Positions 22,729 through 33,418 of a stretch of DNA of 64,000 bases are shown in pieces. The position numbers and the translations under genes were made by a program. Numbering within the stretch: position 1 is the first letter of the stretch; each line of letters begins with the position of its first letter. Under the pieces are notes generated by a model, which ran no database searches, had not been told where the DNA came from, and was given only the letters and a program-made list of their open reading frames with translations. Source of the stretch: Pohlia nutans (taxonomy: Eukaryota; Streptophyta; Bryopsida; Bryales; Mniaceae); assembly GCA_022496805.1 (NCBI GenBank), contig CM040090.1:18470001-18534000 (forward strand), written 5' to 3'.

Positions 22729-23375
22729 ATGCCACCAACTAGCTTGGTGACAAGTCGATGTTTCTAAGGCTCACTGGTGCAAGCATACAGGTTGAAAATT
22801 AAATTATTAATGTAAGTTGAGACACCTTTCCTTGTTTCTGAAACTTATCTGATTTAATCTCAACAGCAACTATTCCACGAGTGTGGGATTCAAAGAGATG
22901 ACCCACTGGATCCTGTACCCAGTGGCAAGTAGAGCATCATGAGTTGTTGAAACACATGATGGAAGTTTCTTACACTTCTTAGATTTGTAGACTGATCAAA
23001 GATTCATTTGAAAGAAAACAATTAAATGATACTTGCATTAAACTACAATATTTCTTGGACTAGGCTAGCATTGTATATCCTGATGCTATTTGCATCCATG
23101 TAACGAGTTGTGAACACAAACGCATACCGAAAATTGCCTTAGCAGGTTCAGGTATGCAATTTTCACCATTTTCTCTCATATCCTCTTCTGTACTATGTAC
23201 TAGTTTTTGTGAATGTCGATTATGTATCAGAGAGTAGATTTTGACTCAGGGGAGATGTCATTGTCAATGTTTCAGTTCTATCCAGTGCTTGTGTTTCTAA
23301 ATACCGGTATAGTACATTATATGTTGATGTTGTGTGAAGCCAATGAGTTATGGTGGGGAACCCATTCTCGTGGTA
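22729..23375. other. KEA 3' flank
   Basis: AT-rich sequence following the KEA stop codon, presumably containing the 3' UTR. No clear polyadenylation site was assigned and no other feature was seen. Confidence 0.5.
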
Positions 23376-25690
23376 TTGTGTCGACTCCACAAGGGGAGAA
23401 GCTTATATGTTGCATTCCGGGGCCTGTTTTTGGCCACGCCTATTCCTGTCGTTTACCCCGTCCAGCCACGAACGGCAGCGGGACAAACACAACGCAGAAA
23501 CTCTCGGAAAATGTCTGCTCGAACGATTTCTGCCCGGGACATTAGAGTTATCCTTTAAGTCACCTTGAGTTTGATGAATCTACAAAGAATTTTGCTATAC
23601 TATACTCTTATTTGTTCACTCTAAATAGTTAAAAGGTGTGGAAGATTTTGGTGGTTTATCATTATTAGGTGTGTAAGAGGTGTGTAAGAGCTTGGTGGTC
23701 TTCAAAAGGTTTTTTAGCACCAAGAAAGGAGTCAAAAAACTTTTGAAGATCACTAAGCTCTTACACACCTCTTACACACCTAATAATGATAGACCACCAA
23801 GATCTTCCACACCTTCTAACTATTTGGAGAGAAGAAATAAGAGTATAATAAAAAAAATTCATGGTATCTTCTTCAAAATTTGATGGACTTTCAGGATAAC
23901 TCCATTGTTATATCAAATATGAATTATCATATTTGAAATGTCAATTTTAAAATGCTAAATTTGAAATTAGTGTTATGCAAAATTTGAAATGTCAAATCTA
24001 AAATGTCAGATTTGAATTCAGCGTTATGCCAAATTTGAAATCAGTGTTATACAAATCTGTCTATACATTCATTCTACGAATGTGTATATTGCACCCCCTT
24101 TACACGGATCTGTCAACGACGTACTAAACCCTAATCTTGTGCTAGTGCTATACTCGGTTTGTTTCTCTTGCTTTGGAGCACAAAGTTTTGTGGTCAATAG
24201 AGTTAATTGAAAAGTCAGTTCAAAGAGGAAAGTTTTAGCAAACTCCTCTTGAACTCCTCTTGAACTCATTGAAATATAAATAGACCAAAAATTAGTTCAT
24301 GATGAGTTGGGAGACAATCTAAAGCAAGTCACTGTCATTATTCTCCACACCTCGCAATGACTTCCACACCTCCTACCAAAGCTCCAAGCCCATGGTCCAC
24401 AAGGGGACAATCTATGACAAGACACTATTCAACCCAAATATAGCTCAAAAAAGAAATTAGAAGTAGAGCAAAAAGGGAGGTTTGATGGGCTTCTTTCCAG
24501 TTAACTCTAATGGTTGCTAGTTTCTCTCTAATCAGTTTGTCCTTCATCTCTGTCCCATATGGCTACATTAGGGGAGAGTGCAGCAATTGCAGCTTGTGGA
24601 GGTGATATTGAGGCTAAAGATGAAGTATTCACTATTTTAGGGTTTAATATTAAAAGTGACTCTTCTTTCCATAAACGTTTCACTAGCATCTTGAAGAATA
24701 TCCAAATCCTCCTCCTGAACCCTGGAGATTTCATGATATTGATTGGAACATGAAGTTGTGTAGTGAGTGTGGATGGCACAAGAAATTGTTGGTTGTTCAA
24801 TAGTGTTACAAGAACTTGACCCGTGCAAAGGATTTCATCGTATGTATGGAAGGTGGTAAAGATGGGACTCCTGCAAACAGATTGTGATTCAGAGGCACAA
24901 GTTGCTTCAAGACAATGCCATAGTTCTGCATCTTTTGTTGATAGATACGTGTAAGGAAGGTGTGTTATAAAAATTTGAAATGCATATATCATATTAGGAA
25001 AGTGTGTCATATTTTCACAACCTAAGAGGAGAAAATGTATAGGGTGTAGACACATGGACTGAATGTACGTGAGAATTTTGAATCTAGCATAACATTGATC
25101 TCAAATATGTCATTCTAGATTAAACATTTCAAATTTGGCTAAACATTGATTTCAGATCTGACAATTCATATCTAGCATAACACTGTTCTGGACAAAAATT
25201 GTTTGGGCTGAATTTTTTTCTAGAGTTGTTGCACTATGTTTATCCTACCATTGCTTCTTTAAGAGTACTACATTTGATATTAGCCAAAAGGGCGAGAAAG
25301 ATGTGCTTCTCTTGTCAAACCCACTACGTTATATACCTTCACTTTGACTGTGAATGTCACAAACCTTATGGGATAACTCCACTCAATCTTATTCTTGTCA
25401 TGTGACATTGGCATGCACGGCAATGTTTTGGATTAGGCATTTTAGATTTGACAATTCAAATTTGGTACAACATTGATTTCAGATCTTGCACTTTAGATTT
25501 AATGATTCATATATGGCATAGCCTTATCCAGGTAGAAATTGTTCTGGCAAACTATTTCTTGGAGTTACCGCATTGTGTTTATTCCATCGTCATATGAAGC
25601 TGAACAAGGTACATTGCAAGAATAGGCGTAGCCAAAAACAGGCCCCGGAATTCATTCCAACATAACATAGAAGCTTCTCTCCTGCAAGGG
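23376..25690. mobile_element. Unclassified DNA-transposon-like segment with inverted ends and subterminal repeats
   Basis: The left block at about 23380-23445 (GGGGAGAAGCTT, then CCGGGGCCTGTTTTTGGC, then CACGCCTATTCC) recurs inverted at about 25617-25690. Just inside both ends are repeated phrases such as AAATTTGAAATGTCAAAT, GATTTGAATTCAGCGTTATG and GATTTCAGATCTGACAATTC (23890-24060, 25075-25180, 25425-25560). Subterminal repeat clusters of this kind are seen in hAT and CACTA elements. No transposase motif was recognised. A 175-codon minus-strand frame at 24528-25055 is unassigned. Confidence 0.5.
23596..23858. repeat. Large hairpin (MITE-like) inside the 23.4-25.7 kb segment
   Basis: Arms of about 120 bp pair almost completely: TATACTCTTATTTGTTC, AGTTAAAAGGTGTGGAAGAT and TATCATTATTAGGTGTGTAA are answered by their inverses to 23850. 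The loop is around AGCACCAAGAAAGGAG. The transcript would form a long double-stranded stem. Confidence 0.8.
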
Positions 25691-25934
25691 ATTAGACCAC
25701 AAAAACATTTCGTTTTCAGGAGTTACACAGCTAGACAATAAAAACAAGCGATAAGAGCAAACCTAGTGTAAATGTTAAAGACGAGACTATGCGACTAGCT
25801 GCTTATTATTATTACAGTTACTGAATTTTTTGCAGATCTTCTCCCTATTTCCAAGAATATTCCAATGCATTAGAAAATGCATTATCTGGATTTCAACGTT
25901 ATGAAATTTTGAAGTTTTGTTCATAAGCTACGTA

Positions 25935-26217
25935 AGGTCGAGACACCTAAAACCGATAACTTAAGCTACCTACACTATTTCTGGACTAGCTATTAATAGG
26001 GTGATATTTTTCCCGGGTTGGAAGTTAGTTTTTGCGGAGAATGCAAATTTTTCCATGAATTATTTCCCAATATTGAAATTTGTACAATTTTTCAAAGTGA
26101 AAAGTACTTCAGAACCCATAACCGATATGTACGAATGAGGTACATCTGTTCTTTCACAATCTAGAAATTAGAATATCTCGGTTTTTGGTCACCTGTCGGT
26201 TATGGGTGTCTCTACCT
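25935..26217. mobile_element. TA-flanked MITE with AGGTCGAGACACC termini
   Basis: Left tip AGGTCGAGACACCTAAAACC, right tip the imperfect inverse CGGTTATGGGTGTCTCTACC T, with TA on both sides (25933-25934, 26218-26219). 283 bp, AT-rich, no coding potential. Confidence 0.6.
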
Positions 26218-26630
26218 TATAACCTGTTTATCTTTTTAAGGAAGCTTCAAAGAATTTTACTTTATTCATATGGTATTTGTATAGTATATAAGGTTCTCTA
26301 GCTCTTGTAAACAATACCCTAGGAATAAGAATCATTGTTCAAGAATCGTTGTAAAGGATTCTAGAATATTGAACATGGCACGTAATGCATTAATTAAAGA
26401 ATGATAATGAAGAGTGAGAAGTCTATAGTTGACCCGCCTCAAGAATTACATGTTTTGAATATTTTATCTTTTATGTAATGAACAAAAGGATGAACCCTTG
26501 TAAGGGCTACAAAACCTATGCAAAGCTATCATATGAAGTTGTTATCAAAACTTCGAAGTTATGACATACTTTTTGGGAAGCTTTGCCAAACTCAACTTCT
26601 ATCATTAGAAGTTATAAACAAAAATATGGT
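26218..26630. other. Intergenic stretch, nothing recognised
   Basis: AT-rich without gene or repeat signal. Confidence 0.45.
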
Positions 26631-26957
26631 ATCCAAATAATATGTACTTGTGAATTATGCCTCTAAATATAGTGATTTTTGGAGATTTTTTGGTTGTTTA
26701 GTTTTATGAGTTGACTTTTTCAAGTGCACTTTGAAATTAAAATATACGAAAATTTTGGTGAAACACTGCAACATGAGATTAGGCATAATTTTTTCACAAA
26801 TCATTCACTTCCTAATTGGATCACACATGCATGAAGCTAACTTCCCTTAAAAAATTTAGTAAAATTTTCACATTGCAAAAAGTGCATGACGGAGGAGAAA
26901 AAGAAATTTATTTCTATACATCATGCAAAATACTCATGGTTGAGCAGTTGGGGTTAA
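26630..26957. mobile_element. Truncated TTAA-type element (right half)
   Basis: Matches the right half of 10232-10808, sharing AGTGATTTTTGGAGATTTTT, GGTGAAACACTG, CACACATGCATGAAGCTAAC and a GGGGTTAA end at 26951-26957. The left half is missing. Confidence 0.6.
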
Positions 26958-27056
26958 TGCATTATCTTATTCTACTTCTTTTTATAACATTCCAAAATAG
27001 CCTATCAAACCTAACTTCAAAACCTCAAGATTCATTTTTATTATAACCTAAAAAAT

Positions 27057-28014
27057 TCAAGTCTACCCACTCTGAAAGCCTCTAGAGAGATCAAAAATTG
27101 GTATTTTACCTTGAAAGTTTTACCATGAACTAGAAATCAAGTTGTTAATATGCCTACCAAATTTTAAAGCCAAATAATTCACCAAAAAAAGTTATTCAAA
27201 ATCTACCAATATAGGTAGCTGTGGAAAAAGTTTCACTCCTACCAACTTCGACAGCCTCCCGAGAATTGAAAAACAAATTCCTTAATTTGATTTTTTTTTG
27301 GTAGAAACCGATTTGTGTTAGTAATATATGGTAAAAATCTCAAGTCTAAAAGATTAGTGAAAAAAAAGATATTCCCAATCTACCAACATGTGTAGTTGTG
27401 GGAAACAATGGGGGAAACCATTTCATTGCTACCAGCTTTGACTACTATGTTGGTAGATTATAAATAGCTTTTTCTTGGTGAATCTTTTCGCCTTGTAATT
27501 TGGCAAAGATATAATTAACTTAAAGATAATTCTTTGGCAAAACTTTCGTGGTAAAATACCAATTTTTGAGCTCTCGGGAGGTTTTCAAAGTTGGCAATAC
27601 TCAAAGTTGGTAGCAATGAAATGGTTTCCCCCAATGTTTCCCACAACTACACATGTTGGTAGATTGTTAATATCTTTTTTTTCATTAATCTTTTGGTCTT
27701 GAAATTTTTATCAAATGTTGTTAACATAAAGAGGTTTTTGTTCCAAGAATTTCATGGCAAAAAAAAAAAATTCAATCTTTGGAAGGCTGTCAAAGTTGGC
27801 AGCAGTGAATAACTACCAATGTTGATAGATTTTGAATAACTTTTTTTTTGGTGAATTATTTGGTAGGCCTTCTAACAACTTGATTTCAGGTTCAGGGTAA
27901 AAATTTCAAGGTAAAATATCAATTTTTGATCTCTCTAGATGCTTTCAAAGTGGGCAGACTTGAATTTTTTTCCACTGCGAAACCAAAAACGCCATTCCAC
28001 CTTGGACCCCACTG
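27057..28014. mobile_element. Tc1-related foldback element 1, left end degraded
   Basis: The right end is intact: the arm ends CCTTGGACCCCACTG followed by TA (28015-28016). The left arm starts directly in the CTCTGAAAGCCTC module, without the CAGTGGGG tip. The interior holds several inverted module copies (CTACCAACATGTGTAG, CTACTATGTTGGTAG). No transposase. Confidence 0.7.
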
Positions 28015-28016
28015 TA

Positions 28017-29007
28017 CAGTGGGGTGACACCGAAATTGTCCCCTTATGCAATTCCAAGGAAAGTGCCCACACTGCTGCCAACTTTGACACCCTCCCGAGC
28101 GCTGGAAAATTGTTATTTATACATGAAAATTTAGACACAAAATCATTGTTATGTTGACAACATGTGTACCAAATTTCAAAGCTAGAAGATTGATACAAAA
28201 AAAGATATTCAAGATTTACTAACAAGGGGTAGCTGTAAGAAATGTTTCACAGCTGCCAACTTTGACACCCTCCCAAGGACTGAAGAAATTTTTTTTTCGC
28301 ATGGGATTTTGGGAGTTGGAACATCTTTATGTTGTTTACACATGTGAAAAAATTCAAGTCCAAAAGACTCACAAAAAATATGATATTCCAAATCTACCAA
28401 CATGTGTAGTTGTGAGAAACAATGTTGCTTCACAACTTCCAACTTTGACAGCCTCCCTAGGGCTGAGAATTTGTTATTTCAATATGAAATTTTTGTCACA
28501 TGATCTTTATAATGTTGATCACATGTATGAAAATTTTCAAGGCCAAAAGATACACACAAAAATAGTTATTCTATATCTACCAACGTAGTTGTGAAGCAAC
28601 ATTGTTTCTCACAACTACACATGTTGGTAGATTTGGAATATCATATTTTTTGTGAGTCTTTTGGACTTGAATTTTTTCACATGTGTAAACAACATAAAGA
28701 TGTTCCAACTCCCAAAATCCCATGCGAAAAAAAAATTTCTTCAGTCCTTGGGAGGGTGTCAAAGTTGGCAGCTGTGAAACATTTCTTACAGCTACCCCTT
28801 GTTAGTAAATCTTGAATATCTTTTTTTGTATCAATCTTCTAGCTTTGAAATTTGGTACACATGTTGTCAACATAACAATGATTTTGTGTCTAAATTTTCA
28901 TGTATAAATAACAATTTTCCAGTGCTCGGAAGGGTGTCAAAGTTGGCAGCAGTGTGGGCACTTTCCCTGGAATTGCACAAGGGGACAATTTCGGTGTCAC
29001 CCCACTG
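28017..29007. mobile_element. Tc1-related foldback element 2 (complete)
   Basis: A 991-bp element with tips CAGTGGGGTGACACCGAAAT and its exact inverse, flanked by TA at 28015-28016 and 29008-29009. Practically the whole element is one inverted repeat, with arms of about 420 bp. Both arms encode the same short peptides on opposite strands. It carries the family's CTACCAACATGTGTAG modules and no transposase. Confidence 0.85.
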
Positions 29008-29009
29008 TA

Positions 29010-29989
29010 CAGTGGGGTCCAACATGGAATGGCGTTTTTGGTTTCGCAGTGAGAAAAATTTCAGTACTGCCAACTTTGAAAGCCTCCCGAGAGCTCAAAT
29101 ACTGGTATTCTACCACGAAAATTTTACCAGAGATTGATCTTTAAGTTAATTATATGTATGCCAAATTTCAAGGCCAAAAGATTCACCAAAAAAACGTTAT
29201 TCAAAATCTACCAACATTGGTAGTTATTCACTGCTGCCAGCTTTGACAACCTCCCAAAGATTGAATTTATTTATTTTTGCCATGAAATTCTTGGAAAAAA
29301 AACTTCTTTATGTTAATAACATATGATAAAAATTTCAAGGCCAAAAGATTAATACAAAAAAAGATATTGACAATCTACCAACATGTGTAGTTGTGGGAAA
29401 CAATGGAGGAAACTTTGCTACCAACTTTGACACCCTTCCTACGGTTGAGAAATTGTCTATTTACCATGAAATTTTTGGTACAACATGCTCTTTATGACAA
29501 AAACATTCATGCCAAATTTCAAGGTCAAAAAATCTATACAAAGAAAAAATATTTACAATCTACCAATGTGTGTAGTTTCCCCCATTGTTTCCCACAACTA
29601 CACATGTTGGTAGATTGTTAATATCGTTTTTTGTATTAATCTTTTGGCCTTGAAATTTTTATCATATGTCATTAACATAAAGAAGTTCTTTTTCCAAAAA
29701 TTTCATGGCAAAAAAAAAAAAAAATCAATCTTTGGGAGGCTGTCAAAGTTGGCAGTAGTGAAAAAATGTCCACAGCTACCAATGTTGGTAGATTCTGAAT
29801 AACTTTTTTTGGGTGAATCTTTTGGCCTTGAAATTTGGCATACATATAATTAACTTAAAGATAAGTCTCTGGTAAAATTTTCGTGGTAAAATACCAATAT
29901 TTGAGCTCTCGGGAGGCTTTCAAAGTTGGCAATACTGAAAATTTTCTCACTGCGAAACCAAAAACGCCATTCCATGTTGGACCCCACTG
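29010..29989. mobile_element. Tc1-related foldback element 3 (complete)
   Basis: A 980-bp element with tips CAGTGGGGTCCAACATGGAA and its exact inverse, flanked by TA (29008-29009, 29990-29991). The arms contain the same alternating modules as the 3.57-kb Tc1-like element (AAATTTCAAGGCCAAAA, CTACCAACATTGGTAG). No transposase, hence dependent on enzymes supplied elsewhere. Confidence 0.85.
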
Positions 29990-29991
29990 TA

Positions 29992-30479
29992 CATGGGTGC
30001 TTTTTTGTTCACTTGCAAAATTGGTGCGTTTGGTTTTTTTTTGCATTTTTTAATATTCTAGTTTACTTTCTACAATATTTTTTTGGTAGAATTATTGTGA
30101 GAATCTTTTTTTATTACTTTTTAACTTTTGAAAATTAAAAAAATTGCTACGTTTATTCCAATTTTTAATTATTTTTATGCACTCTCAATCACTTCCAAGC
30201 AAGTATATTTCATTGCATGGGTTAACCTTTAATGGACCCAAAGAGCCCCTCTAGCTCCTTCGCAAGAGAATCTTGAGCATACTGACTTTTGCTTTAGTGA
30301 ACCAAATTATCTCGAAAGAGATCAAATTGTAACTGCAAGGAGTGTCGAGGCCGTGGACTCAATTGCCGAGTCAATTCAAGGTAATTGCACTTGCAAGACG
30401 AGCAAATTCTTTGAAGAAAAATATTGGAACTCTCTGTTTGCAGTAGTATTTCTGTATTTGAGAAAGAACTCAAATTCTT
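29992..30479. other. Intergenic stretch, nothing recognised
   Basis: AT-rich, then moderately mixed sequence; no gene or repeat identified. Confidence 0.45.
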
Positions 30480-30482
30480 CAA

Positions 30483-30675
30483 CATTAGTAGGAAATGTGT
30501 CGCTTTTCACTTACTATAAATGAAGAAGAAATGAAACCGCGCCAGGTACATGGGTTGTGTCAATGTTGGTGAGTAGTTTTGGTCACAAGAAGATAGAAAT
30601 ATAGGTATAATATTCCGGTATCATTCACTGTTTCTACAAAGTGGGGAATGAGAAACAACAGGTCTACTACTAGTG
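30483..30675 (+). mobile_element. CACTA-type MITE, copy 1
   Basis: A 193-bp element with tips CATTAGTAGGAAATGTGT and CTACTACTAGTG. It is flanked by the 3-bp duplication CAA (30480-30482, 30676-30678). Homologous to 32840-33035 and, inverted, to 36152-36344. CACTAGTAG tips and 3-bp duplications match the CACTA superfamily. Confidence 0.85.
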
Positions 30676-30678
30676 CAA

Positions 30679-31645
30679 GGAAGTGGGTAGGCAAACTATA
30701 AAGAGGGGAGGGTGAAACTTTCAAGAGTTGATTGTTAATTAAGTGTTGCTTAGAGGAAGAAGTATTTTTTAATTCTTTTGGGTTGCCCCCCTAAGGTCTA
30801 CGTCCATTAAGGATTAATTTAGTTTAAATTATATATTGACTTAGTATTTTTTTATTTATTTGAATATTCATAATGGTGACAATAGCTTCATATAAAATTA
30901 CTAAGTTTCATTATGTTCATTTTTGAAAAAAACAATTTAAAAAATCCATCATTTTTATTTTTATTTCATTTTTAGTCCATTCCATTTATATTCCTATACA
31001 TCAACTTCTACTAGATTATTGTAACAAATGGTTACATTTGTGCTATACATTTGGCTATAATGGTTTGTAGGGATAGAAAAAAAACTGAACCTACTACTTT
31101 GAAGGAATTCAATAGTGATTTAGATATGTTGGTGTTCAAAAGATTGATGGGTTGAGATTCAGTAATTAAATGAGAAGAATCTAATATTCTTGAATGAATG
31201 CACTCACTAATGTGACTTTGTACAAGACAATGAGGACAAACTTCCACGTATTGAAAAAAGTCAACACAAATTTAAAACGTATTTTGAAGTTGGAAATACA
31301 TTAATCGTTATGAACAGAAAAAAAAAAGTTTCATTGATCACTTTGATAAGGGCCGCTTCACAGTATGGCTATCTAAGTCGTTGGGATTGAGTGGCCAAAC
31401 TTTGTTGAGAATCCAAAGAAATGGGTTGCAAATAGGCAGTAAAGTATAGTTTTGATTTTTTATGAAAATTAGTTGACGGCTTTTGATCATAGCTTCAGTT
31501 TCTATTCTTGTTCGACCCAAACTTCCTTCAAGAGTCCATCGTCTTGATCAAAAAGTGTTGCCATGTAGGCATTTTGAAAGGCGATGAACTGTGAACTTTG
31601 GTCTCTACATCACGAATTTAGTACCTTACGGATTTTAAGCAATTT
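30679..31645. other. Intergenic stretch, nothing recognised
   Basis: AT-rich DNA without a supported gene; small open frames have no familiar motifs. Confidence 0.45.
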
Positions 31646-31650
31646 CCATG

Positions 31651-31842
31651 TGACATCCGATGTTTCTTGAGTTTGTACATTTTTTGCACAGATTTTGCAT
31701 GGATTCTGTATTAATTCCGCACAAATTCTGCACTGTGTAAGATAACGAAAATAGTGAATGTAGAATCCGTGCGAATTCAGTGCAGAATTAGCGCAAAATC
31801 CGTGCGAAAAATGTACAAACCCATGAAATATCGGATGTCGCA
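31651..31842. repeat. Hairpin MITE-like repeat
   Basis: Arms of about 85 bp: GTGACATCCGATGTTTC, TTTGTACATTTTTTGCAC and AATTCCGCACAAATTCTGCAC, with inverses through GAAATATCGGATGTCGCAC. No coding potential. Confidence 0.7.
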
Positions 31843-31941
31843 CATAAATCGTTAAGATTCAGTGACATCCTAGATTCTTATTTCTTGCAATCTGATTCGT
31901 GGAAATTGATGGCCTCTCGACCTTCAATCATAGTGTGAAGT

Positions 31942-32228
31942 GGCCCTAAAACACACTTTTTACACATGCTGGGGCTGAATGAAAGGCCGGCCCGATTTAA
32001 TCCAACCCAAGTTTGGAGTTTGGGCCAAGAAAGAACTTGTCGCAATTTCATCAAACCCACCCAAAGATTTGGCACCAAAATCATGTCACATAGGACACCA
32101 CATAGGAAAAATTGCTCATTTCTGCCTGACCCTAGTATAAAGTCCTTGGGCTAGATTTGAAAGAATCAAGCAATCTATTGGTTGAAATTTGAAGAGTTCG
32201 GGTTGGCCCTCAATCCATAAAGTGGGGC
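31942..32228. mobile_element. Tourist-like MITE, copy 2
   Basis: Diverged copy of 3097-3386, sharing GCTGGGGCTGAATG, AAGGCCGGCCC, CCCAAAG.TTTGGC.CCAAAATCATG and GGGCTAGATTTGAAAGAATC. The right end is followed by TAA (32229-32231). The left tip is altered by a short insertion. Confidence 0.7.
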
Positions 32229-32231
32229 TAA

Positions 32232-32765
32232 GAGTAGATGAAAAAATAACTTAAGACTGCCGTGTGTGGTAAGAGAATTGTTTACCGGTCACCGATCAAC
32301 GTGGCAGACCTTCCACCTTGCCGCTTTTCCAAAAGCACCGGCTGTTATCGAGCCGCATGTCCTCTTGGTTGTTTGTGCATGCTCGTTCATCAATTCATGC
32401 ACGGAACAATGTTCATCATTCACGAAAAAGGAAAATCGAGGACCCCGAGAAATCCGGCACTAGCTTCATCACGTACACTGCAATCCGTCGCTTCCGTAAC
32501 CTTTCCCATCAACGGTGCATTTGCCGGGTCGTCACTCCCTCTGCATGCAATTTTCGAGCTCAGCACCGCACAATGCATGAAGCCAATCTCGACTGTCAGC
32601 TTTCAATTCTGGAGCAGTGCGCTCTAAGTTTTGCTTCATCTCCATCGCTGGGTTCCGATCACCTTGAGTTGCATTTTTAGGACTGTTTTTTGAAGGTTTC
32701 ATGTGCTCTATGATACCGTAGAATTTCAAGCTTTTGTGATCAACCCCGCCGTTGATTTCTTTACC
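32232..32765 (+). promoter_or_regulatory. Probable promoter and leader of the ferric reductase gene
   Basis: Less AT-rich than the surroundings and directly ahead of the first FRO exon. Two overlapping 120-codon frames here resemble nothing I recognise and lack splice support, so I read the stretch as promoter plus 5' UTR. Confidence 0.4.
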
Positions 32766-33333
32766 ATGGCAACCACAGAGGCGCTTCTGCCTGATGAGGA
32801 GAAGCAGGTAAATAAATATTGCCGCCAAACTGCTGCTCTCACGGAAGGAAATGTGTCGTTTTTCACTTACTAAAAATGAGAAAGGAATGAAATTGCGCCA
32901 GGCACATGGGTTGTGTTAGTGTTTGGTGAGTAGTTTTGGTCACAAGAAGACAGAAATATAGGTATAATATTCCGTCACTATTCTCTTCTGTTTTCACAAA
33001 GTGGGGAATGAAAAACGACAGGTCTGCTACTAGTGTCTTAGCAAGTTTTGCAAGTGGTTGTTCAATTTTCCAAGTGATTACCAAGAATTTACCATCATTC
33101 TTGTCATATGGTCAGGGTTCCGTGTGGGCTATGGCTGCTGTGACGAAACGGGCGATTTGGCTGCCCATGTGTGTGCTCATGGGCTTGCATTTGGCGATGC
33201 TTTTCGTGTGGCCGTATGCGCCTTTGGAGAAGATGAGGACAATGGTGTTGTTGTCGGCCGTGCACAAGTTTGGGTTCGCTGGTACAAGTCTTTTTCCCAC
33301 AGACTCAGTCAATTAATGCATTTCTATATATAC

Positions 33334-33418
<85 letters not shown>

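Noticed and set aside
24528..25055. 175-codon minus-strand frame
   Set aside because: Lies within a repeat-like segment and shows no motif I can assign; reported only as an unassigned frame inside that element.
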